This document shows positions 24,056 to 29,505 of a DNA stretch of 29,505 nt, piece after piece. This DNA is from an uncultured Eubacteriales bacterium. Its GTDB lineage: Bacteria > Bacillota > Clostridia > Lachnospirales > Lachnospiraceae. Numbering within the stretch: the stretch's first letter is position 1; each line of letters opens with the position of its first letter. The notes beneath the pieces were generated by a model. The model was not told where the DNA came from. It saw nothing but the letters and a program-made list of their open reading frames with translations, and made no database searches. Made by a program: the position numbers and the translations under genes. Location of the stretch: contig URND01000026.1 in NCBI GenBank assembly GCA_900549105.1, positions 1-29,505 of the forward strand. Reading direction: 5' to 3'.

Positions 24056-25252
24056 CTATTCCACTTCAATCCAAACAGCATCGCCCTGGGCCATGCCGGA
24101 ACAAATCGCCGCAACGCCGCTCTTTTTGCCGGAGCGCTTTAATTCATAAATCAATGTCATCAAAATTCTGGCCCCTGTGGCTCCGATTGGATGTCCGACA
24201 GCCACCGCTCCGCCATTCACATTGACTTTCGCATCCATCTCCTGTTCGCTCATTCCAAGGATACCAAGACAGCTTACCAGCGGAACAGCCGCAAAGGCTT
24301 CATTAATTTCTATTAAATCAAAATCTTTTACCGTCAAATGATTTTTCTCCATTAAATTCTGAATAGCCAAGCCCGGAACTGTCGCAATATAACGGGATTC
24401 TCTGGATGCCTGAGCATAACCTTTGATGGATGCCAAAATCGGAGCTCCAAGCTCTGCGGCCTTTTCACGGCTCATAAGAACAATGGCGGATGCGCCGTCG
24501 TTTGTTCCCGGTGCATTTCCCGCAGTTACTGTGCCGTCTTTCACAAATAACGGCGGAAGTTTTGCAAGTCCCTCCATGGTTGTACTCGGGCGAGGAGCTT
24601 CATCTTTTTCCACAACCGTTACCTTTCCTTTCGGCCCCGGAACCTCTACGGCAAATCGCTCATCATCAAATTTTTCCTGACCTTCGCCTTCAGCCCATAA
24701 TTTCTGGCTTCTATATGCCCACGCATCCTGCATTTCCCGTGTCACATTATATTCCGCCGCAACCTGTCCGCCGATGACTGCCATATGAACATCATTTTCC
24801 GGGCACCATAAACCGTCCAGCACCATGGCATCCTTTGCCTTCACATCATTCATCCGGGCGCCCCACCGCATATTTTCAAGCACATATGGAATATTGCTCA
24901 TACTCTCCATACCGCCGGCCACAATAATATCCGCATCGCCGGCTTTAATCATCTGGGCTCCCAAAGTGACTGCTTTCAAAGCAGAGCCGCAAACCTTATT
25001 AATGGTCACAACCGGCACTTCATGAGGAATTCCGCCTTTAATGGATGCCTGGCGTCCAGGAATCTGACCCTGTCCGGCCGGAACAACCATGCCGTAAACT
25101 ACCTCATCCACCTGTTTCCCTTCAATCCCGGCACGCCGCAACGCCTCTTTTATGGCAAGTCCGCCAAGGTCTGTTGCCTTTAAAGGCTTTAAAGCACCGC
25201 CCATTTTTCCAAAAGGCGTCCGAGCTGCACTGACTATAACTACATCCTTCAT
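24056..25252 (-). CDS. thl: Acetyl-CoA C-acetyltransferase (thiolase)
   Basis: Thiolase joins two acetyl-CoA to acetoacetyl-CoA, or cleaves it in the reverse direction. The 398-residue product has the acyl-accepting cysteine in NKVCGSALKAV (C88), GGMESMSN, the catalytic His in VAVGHPIGATGARI (H354) and the second cysteine in AAICSGMAQGDAVWIE (C384). Many biosynthetic thiolases read CxGGGQG in the last motif; CSGMAQG is a variant, not a loss. GAGGAGG lies 8 nt upstream. It is the first gene of the operon with hbd and diverges from the second LysR gene across a 400-nt gap. Confidence 0.95.
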   Translation of the reverse strand: MKDVVIVSAARTPFGKMGGALKPLKATDLGGLAIKEALRRAGIEGKQVDEVVYGMVVPAGQGQIPGRQASIKGGIPHEVPVVTINKVCGSALKAVTLGAQMIKAGDADIIVAGGMESMSNIPYVLENMRWGARMNDVKAKDAMVLDGLWCPENDVHMAVIGGQVAAEYNVTREMQDAWAYRSQKLWAEGEGQEKFDDERFAVEVPGPKGKVTVVEKDEAPRPSTTMEGLAKLPPLFVKDGTVTAGNAPGTNDGASAIVLMSREKAAELGAPILASIKGYAQASRESRYIATVPGLAIQNLMEKNHLTVKDFDLIEINEAFAAVPLVSCLGILGMSEQEMDAKVNVNGGAVAVGHPIGATGARILMTLIYELKRSGKKSGVAAICSGMAQGDAVWIEVE

Positions 25253-25583
25253 TCTCTTTTCCTCCTCAAAATCATATAACCCTTTTTTTACCCTTACTTT
25301 TTTACCGATTCGAATCTGGCCTGTTGTGTTTAGATTCTCTCATAGTTTTTGAGGAGACGCAATCATCGGGTTTTCTCTATATTTATAACAGTATTTTCAT
25401 CATTTTTTCTCATGTTTTTCTAAATAAATTAGAAAAAAAGTGAAATTTATAATTTATTTTTTATCATCATACCGGTTTAAACTTCACAAAACTGTATTAA
25501 ATCCACGCTTTTTCTGAAATTTATGCAAAAAATCTGTTTTTTTCTATCTTCTCATATTAAAAAATTTCTACCGCAGGTTTATA
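25253..25583. other. AT-rich divergent regulatory gap between thiolase and second LysR gene
   Basis: This gap carries no gene. It is strongly AT-rich around 25380-25560 with long A and T runs, and it must contain the thiolase promoter on the minus strand. The nearest candidate -35 (TTGCGT near 25355) has only a poor -10 partner, which fits an activator-dependent promoter. No other known element is seen. Confidence 0.5.
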
Positions 25584-25618
25584 GTTGTTCTCTCAACATT
25601 GAACAACCATGATATAAT
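25584..25618 (+). promoter_or_regulatory. Inverted-repeat operator plus -10 box of the second LysR gene
   Basis: GTTGTTC (25584-25590) and GAACAAC (25601-25607) form a perfect 7-bp inverted repeat with a 10-nt spacer. It satisfies the LysR T-N11-A pattern. TATAAT follows at 25613-25618, so the repeat covers the -35 region, which itself has no good consensus box. This is the expected layout for autoregulation by the LysR protein. Confidence 0.6.
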
Positions 25619-25656
25619 ACATTTAACAGAAAGTATAATTCAAAGGAGGAAAGCTT

Positions 25657-26547
25657 ATGGAATTAAGGGAATTAAATTACATTACCGCTATCGGAAAAAC
25701 CCGTCATATGACCCACGCCGCAAATGAACTCTATATTTCGCAGCCCGCGCTGTACAAAAGTCTGCGCAAAATCGAAGCTGAATTCGGGACTCCCCTGTTC
25801 TACCGCAAGGGAAATGAACTGCTGCCCACGGATACCGGCGAAATCGTACTTGAGAAAGCCGGTGAAATTTCTGCTCTAATCGCCCAGATGAATGACGCAG
25901 TGGCGGCAACCAAGCATCTGAAACAGGGAAAAGTCCGCATCGGTTTTCCTTCGATTGTCGGAACAATGTATCTTCCGAATCTCTTAATCCAGTTTCAGCA
26001 AAAATACCCCGGTATTTCCCTGAACACTGTGGAGGCCGGCGGAAATGCCCTTGCTGAAATGGTCGTCTCCGGCGATGTTGATATGGCGATTATCATGCGG
26101 CCTGTTTATTCCGAGCTTTTAAACGAAATCCCTCTGATAAAAAATCAAATCGTTGCCGGCATTAAACCATCCCATCCATGGAACAATAAAAACTTTGTAA
26201 CCATTAAAGATTTTGAGGAAACACCTTTTATCACTTTTGATAAAACATTCAATGTTCGCGCCCAGCTTGATAAACATTTTCGAGCCAATAATGTACACCC
26301 CAACATTGCTTTCGAAGGCGCCAGTTGTCAGTTTTTATTTGAACTGGCTGATTTATCCGGAAAAATCATCGTTCTGCCAAAACCGATGATTGAATTTTAT
26401 GCCAAAGAAGAAATAAAGATACTGCCTTTTAAGCCTGCTTTTCCGTGGGAACTCTCATTGATATTCCAGAAAAATTCATTTCTTTCCACCGCAAGCAAAG
26501 CTTTAATTAATCATATCCAGGAATGTGTTTTTACACATTATCAGTAA
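25657..26547 (+). CDS. LysR-family transcriptional regulator of the thiolase operon (inferred), paralogue of the first
   Basis: The 296-residue protein has the same layout as the LysR protein at 17870-18781: winged helix-turn-helix at residues 1-60 (THAANELYISQPALYKSLRKIEAEF) and an effector domain from about 90. Long stretches are the same in both, such as DMAIIMRPVYS, FPWELSLIF and FLSTASKALIN or close variants. AAAGGAGG stands upstream of the ATG. It is divergent from thl-hbd and ends at a strong terminator. A function in sensing an acyl-CoA or organic acid is a guess. Confidence 0.93.
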   Translation: MELRELNYITAIGKTRHMTHAANELYISQPALYKSLRKIEAEFGTPLFYRKGNELLPTDTGEIVLEKAGEISALIAQMNDAVAATKHLKQGKVRIGFPSIVGTMYLPNLLIQFQQKYPGISLNTVEAGGNALAEMVVSGDVDMAIIMRPVYSELLNEIPLIKNQIVAGIKPSHPWNNKNFVTIKDFEETPFITFDKTFNVRAQLDKHFRANNVHPNIAFEGASCQFLFELADLSGKIIVLPKPMIEFYAKEEIKILPFKPAFPWELSLIFQKNSFLSTASKALINHIQECVFTHYQ

Positions 26548-26593
26548 AAATCTGCAGCAAAAAAGGCTTACCCCGCCAATCAGTTAAGAACAA

Positions 26594-26635
26594 AAAAAGA
26601 CGAAATCCGGAAATTCTACCAGATTTCGTCTTTTT
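26594..26635. terminator. Bidirectional terminator between second LysR gene and the nuclease gene
   Basis: A 14-bp perfect stem, AAAAAGACGAAATC with GATTTCGTCTTTTT, has a 14-nt loop. T runs follow on both strands. It ends the plus-strand regulator gene and lies just past the minus-strand nuclease stop, so it serves both convergent genes. Confidence 0.9.
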
Positions 26636-26656
26636 ATCTTTCGTATACTCATAAAA

Positions 26657-27565
26657 TTATTCCTCTTCTGACGGATAAATCAGGCGGTAAAGTTCCGCCT
26701 CGTCCGCCTCCGGGTGACACCTTATCGTATCGGCTATCTTTTCAATACTGTCTTCCGCTTCGCCCATAAATTGTGCAATATCTGACACAGACACACCTTT
26801 AGATAAGTTCCTCTTTACAAGAGAAATTGTACGAATACAAGCGCCTTCGACTAAACCTTCAGCCAGCCCTTCCTCCCGCGCCTCTTCCTTATCATAGATT
26901 CTTTCTTCCCAGGCCTGCATATACCTCACCCCGACTTGCTCGTTTGTCCGAACCTTGCACACCCGTTTATGTATCCGTTGAATACGTTCACTCGCAATAG
27001 AGGCCGCTGTCTCATCCGTTGAATTTTCCACATAACGCAGGAAATCAACAAGTTCCTCCGAAACCTCATCCCTGTTTTTCCCCTTTGTATTCAAAAATAT
27101 CCGCGTAGCCCCATCTTCCAGCAGATATTCCTGCGCCTCCTGGCATTGGGCTTTGAAAGTATATACATATTTGTCAAGCCCCAAAAGGTCAGACGTCATA
27201 ATCAAAATGATATAACTATCCTTCAACAGATTATAATCCGTAATCCCCGGTTCCAAAAGTGATGTATCCATTAAAGACTGATAATATCGGCTCCGTTTTT
27301 GAAGGTCATTCCGTTTTTTCGGCTGCATCTCCGTATTATATGCCGTATCATTTTCATCAATGGCAAAAACATCCATTCGGACGGAACGGGCCAGAAGCGA
27401 AACCCGATGCTCTTTTTCACTTTCATTTTGTTCCAACAGAGGAATATCCCTCCCCAAAATAATACTGAGGACATCCTGGTGGGTTTGAGCATCGTCCATT
27501 ACTTCATCGAATAAAAACCGATTTGTCAGGTTCAATTGTGTTAATGGTACCAATTGTTGCTTCAT
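26657..27565 (-). CDS. Rpn/YhgA-like PD-(D/E)XK nuclease family protein
   Basis: The 302-residue product (MKQQLVPLTQLNLTNRFLFDEV start) belongs to the Rpn/PDDEXK 'transposase-like' nucleases, which are dispersed in Clostridia. The catalytic pattern is visible as SVRMDVFAID (D65) and YNTEMQPKK (E79, Q81), followed by RSRYYQSLMD and YIILIMTSDLLG. The C-terminal part has the GLAEGLVEG-type repeat and a charged helix. The ATG at 27565 is chosen for its 9-nt spacing from GGAG; another two codons upstream (27571) is possible. No terminal repeats were seen, so there is no evidence that it sits in a mobile element. Proteins of this family promote recombination in E. coli; the role here is unknown. 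Confidence 0.88.
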   Translation of the reverse strand: MKQQLVPLTQLNLTNRFLFDEVMDDAQTHQDVLSIILGRDIPLLEQNESEKEHRVSLLARSVRMDVFAIDENDTAYNTEMQPKKRNDLQKRSRYYQSLMDTSLLEPGITDYNLLKDSYIILIMTSDLLGLDKYVYTFKAQCQEAQEYLLEDGATRIFLNTKGKNRDEVSEELVDFLRYVENSTDETAASIASERIQRIHKRVCKVRTNEQVGVRYMQAWEERIYDKEEAREEGLAEGLVEGACIRTISLVKRNLSKGVSVSDIAQFMGEAEDSIEKIADTIRCHPEADEAELYRLIYPSEEE

Positions 27566-27835
27566 AAGCATCTTCTCCTTTATTATAGCATGTTTTTCTT
27601 TAATCTCTACTAAAAAAATCAATTGTTGAAAATTACTCAGAATCAAGTACTTGAATATTTAAATATGTGACCGGACAGGCCAAAAGATTTTTCACAGGTC
27701 AGCCCGAATGGCTTTCCAGATATGTCTACATCTTATCATCAAAAAAACTGAATTACAATCATTATCTATCGACAAATTTCGCCTCAAAAAAATACTGGCA
27801 AAAATTTTATATGCACATAAGAATACAAAAAACTC
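27566..27835. other. Gene-free gap upstream of the nuclease gene
   Basis: No credible gene is visible. TATAAT stands directly before the nuclease ribosome site, too close to serve as its -10 box. I found no matching -35 and no repeats. The remainder is unremarkable AT-rich sequence. Confidence 0.4.
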
Positions 27836-27879
27836 AAGCTGCCGCTCCATGAATTTTTCATTCATTCAAGCGGCAGCTT
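27836..27879 (-). terminator. Terminator of the nitroreductase operon
   Basis: AAGCTGCCGCT pairs with AGCGGCAGCTT over 11 bp around a 22-nt loop. On the minus strand it is followed by GAGTTTTTTG. It lies 14 nt after the nitroreductase stop. A short T run on the plus side means it could also stop plus-strand transcripts. Confidence 0.85.
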
Positions 27880-27893
27880 TTTCCTCTGCTTTT

Positions 27894-28472
27894 TTATACA
27901 ATTGTATACCGTCCATCTTTCCGCTTTGGCGCTCTGGCTTCTTTTGCCGGATAGCCAAGGGGGATCAGCGCAACCAACGGCCCTTTGCCCGGTGCAAAAA
28001 GGTCGCGGAGTTCATTGCCGACTTCCGCCTCCACCGGCGCTGTCAGCCAACATGTGCCAAGGCCCTTCTCCCGGGCTGCCAGCAGAATATTTTCCAGGGC
28101 AGCGCCAATACTCAGATTAATCATATCCGCTTTATTGTCATAATCCGGTTTCAGTTGGAATGCCAGGATATAAACCGGCGCACCGCCGAGTTTCTTTATA
28201 AACTGGGTTGTTTCGTCAACCACCGCCGGAGCATTGGCAAACCGTGCTTTCAGGGAAGGCTCAATCTTCGCTGAAACCCGTTCCATAACATCGCCAAGCA
28301 GCGCCAGTTTTTCTTTGCTCTGAATGGCCACCAGATACCATGGCTGCAGATTAACCCCCGAAGGAGCCCAAGTCCCTGCTTCCAAAATTTCTTTTAAATC
28401 TTCCGCAGCTACCGGTTTATCCAAATAAGCCCGGATACTCCGCCGATTCAAAATAGTTTCATATGTATTCAC
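27894..28472 (-). CDS. Nitroreductase-family FMN oxidoreductase
   Basis: The 192-residue protein begins at a GTG (MNTYETILNRRSIRAYLDKPV), with GGAGG 8 nt upstream. The RRSIR..LDKPV start, EAGTWAPSGVNLQPWYLVAI, IGAALENILLAAREKGLGTCWL and ALIPLGYPAK mark an FMN-binding nitroreductase of about the family length. Substrates of such enzymes range from quinones and flavins to nitro compounds, so the true one is unknown. It lies 50 nt after the iron-sulfur-flavoprotein-like gene and is followed by a terminator, so it ends an operon that begins beyond the right edge. Confidence 0.9.
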   Translation of the reverse strand: MNTYETILNRRSIRAYLDKPVAAEDLKEILEAGTWAPSGVNLQPWYLVAIQSKEKLALLGDVMERVSAKIEPSLKARFANAPAVVDETTQFIKKLGGAPVYILAFQLKPDYDNKADMINLSIGAALENILLAAREKGLGTCWLTAPVEAEVGNELRDLFAPGKGPLVALIPLGYPAKEARAPKRKDGRYTIV

Positions 28473-28522
28473 AAAAATACCCTCCCTTTTCTGACAGAAT
28501 ATCTAACACAATATAATGTTTT

Positions 28523-29116
28523 TCACGCATGCATCTCCTGTGCGCCGCTAAGTGCTTTCGCAAATTCTCTTGCATGACTTTCCTTTGCTGCATCCATAAA
28601 GGCTTCTTTCAGATTCCTCTGTCTCTCCGCCAACATTCCCGCATAGGTCAGCCCGCAGTGTTTGCAGTAGCGCTTCATCATCTCTTCATAGAGGTCAGCC
28701 CCCTTCTCCACAGGATAACCGCAAGTCGTAAGCAATGCAAGCCGCTTTCCCTTAAACAGGGCAGGACCATGAGGGTCGTCCCCATAATATTTGCAGGATG
28801 CGTAAATTGCCCTGTCAATGACCGCTTTCACCGGCGCAGGCGCCGCCCAGGCATAGATAGGCGCTGCAATAATCATTAAATCAGCCTCATCCATAGATTT
28901 TAAAATCGGCTGCATATCATCGGGAATGATACAACTGACTTTCTCAGAATCTTTCTGGCATGCAAAACAGGCTTTGCATCCGGCAATTTTTTTCTCATAG
29001 ACGTCAAAATAATCGACAGAAACACCATTTTTTTGAAGTTCATCTATAAAAGGCGCCAGCAAAGCCGCTGTGTTCCCCTTTTTTCGCGGACTTCCATAAA
29101 TAATTGTAGCCTTCAT
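28523..29116 (-). CDS. NAD(P)H-dependent FMN reductase / iron-sulfur flavoprotein-like protein
   Basis: The 197-residue protein has the flavodoxin-like start MKATIIYGSPRKKGNTAAL (FMN phosphate loop GSPRKKGNT) and a later flavin-site segment (IIAAPIYAWAAPAPVKAVIDR). A cysteine set CKACFACQKDSEKVSC (C47, C50, C53, C62) lies near residue 50, as in iron-sulfur flavoproteins, though the last spacing (8) is slightly longer than the classic 4-7. The ATG at 29116 follows GGGGAGG with good spacing; the longer frame with MGRYP is rejected. It begins 26 nt after the acyl-CoA dehydrogenase stop. It probably acts in low-potential electron transfer, though a plain quinone reductase is possible. Confidence 0.85.
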   Translation of the reverse strand: MKATIIYGSPRKKGNTAALLAPFIDELQKNGVSVDYFDVYEKKIAGCKACFACQKDSEKVSCIIPDDMQPILKSMDEADLMIIAAPIYAWAAPAPVKAVIDRAIYASCKYYGDDPHGPALFKGKRLALLTTCGYPVEKGADLYEEMMKRYCKHCGLTYAGMLAERQRNLKEAFMDAAKESHAREFAKALSGAQEMHA

Positions 29117-29142
29117 AGGATACCTCCCCATTCTACTTTTGA

Positions 29143-29505
29143 TTAATATTCTTTCAACAAATGGTTTGCGATAACCACCCGCTGAATTTCATTGGTTCCC
29201 TCAAAAATCTGATAAATTTTTGCATCGCGCATCAGCTTTTCAACCGGATACTCCCGACTGTAGCCGTAACCGCCGAAAATCTGAATTGCTTCGGAAGTTA
29301 CCTTCATCGCCACATCACCGCCATAAGCTTTGGCAACGGCCGATTCTTTGCCGTAAGGCAGGCCCATTTCCATCAGAGTGCAGGCATGAGCCACCATCTG
29401 CCGGGCTGTTTCAATCTGAATTTCCATATCGGCCAATTTAAAGGCAATCGCCTGATTGCTGACAATCGGCTTACCAAACTGAATTCGGCTTTTGCCATAG
29501 GCAAT
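29143..29505 (-). CDS. Acyl-CoA dehydrogenase (C-terminal 120 residues; cut by right edge)
   Basis: The last 120 residues of a flavin-dependent acyl-CoA dehydrogenase are visible, continuing past the right edge. Text from IAYGKSRIQFGKPIVSNQAIAFKLADMEIQ to IFGGYGYSREYPVEKLMRDAKIY and QIFEGTNEIQRVVIANHLLKEY is the standard C-terminal domain. The catalytic glutamate is in FEGTNEIQ, the position used by short-chain enzymes such as butyryl-CoA dehydrogenase. The substrate cannot be read from this part. It is the most likely partner of the EtfAB in this window, either as acryloyl-CoA reductase or as butyryl-CoA dehydrogenase. It heads a probable operon with two redox flavoproteins. Confidence 0.95.
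   Translation of the reverse strand: MAYGKSRIQFGKPIVSNQAIAFKLADMEIQIETARQMVAHACTLMEMGLPYGKESAVAKAYGGDVAMKVTSEAIQIFGGYGYSREYPVEKLMRDAKIYQIFEGTNEIQRVVIANHLLKEY

Noticed and set aside
26657..27565. Mobile element around the Rpn-like nuclease gene
   Set aside because: No inverted terminal repeats, target duplication or other transposition genes were seen; the family is often called transposase only by similarity.
1..29505. CRISPR array, tRNA or rRNA genes, prophage
   Set aside because: No regularly spaced repeats, cloverleaf-like segments, rRNA signature stretches or phage structural genes were noticed on reading.

Overview
The window looks like chromosome of an anaerobic, fermentative Clostridia (Lachnospiraceae-like) bacterium. 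The pointers are clostridial protein families, strong GGAGG-type ribosome sites, short overlaps between genes, a lactate-to-propionate (acrylate pathway) operon and thiolase/hydroxybutyryl-CoA dehydrogenase genes. This assignment is inference; there is no rRNA or other species marker here. Almost every gene is on the minus strand. The two LysR-type regulators are the only plus-strand genes.

Region 1 (1-9035, minus strand) is one tightly packed tetrapyrrole operon read from right to left: ogt, alkD, cbiG, hemA, cbiH/cobJ, precorrin-2 dehydrogenase, a three-domain hemC-cobA-hemD fusion, hemB and hemL (cut by the left edge). It makes 5-aminolevulinate from glutamyl-tRNA, converts it to uroporphyrinogen III and precorrin-2, and starts the anaerobic cobalamin branch. 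No gene of the later haem branch is present. Two alkylation-repair genes head the operon.

Region 2 (9130-18928) is a lactate fermentation module: etfB, etfA, dehydratase activator, lactoyl-CoA dehydratase alpha and beta, lactate permease and propionate CoA-transferase, with a divergent LysR regulator. Together they would import lactate, activate it to lactoyl-CoA, dehydrate it to acryloyl-CoA and supply electrons for reduction to propionyl-CoA. The acyl-CoA dehydrogenase for the last step is not in the operon; a candidate is cut by the right edge. Near-identical terminator stems close the module on both sides. A long-range stem structure lies between permease and CoA-transferase.

Region 3 (18964-23025) is an AT-richer accessory stretch. 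It holds a GNAT acetyltransferase, two membrane proteins of unknown role, a PH-like-domain membrane protein with two decayed partial copies nearby, a short antitoxin-like gene with a truncated RelE-like toxin remnant in front of it, and two stretches I cannot explain, one with a long hairpin.

Region 4 (23133-26635) is a thiolase and 3-hydroxybutyryl-CoA dehydrogenase pair with a second divergent LysR regulator closely related to the first. It suggests butyrate-type metabolism under parallel control, but crotonase is absent.

Region 5 (26657-29505) has an Rpn/YhgA-like nuclease gene and a probable operon of acyl-CoA dehydrogenase (partial), an iron-sulfur-flavoprotein-like reductase and a nitroreductase-family flavoprotein.
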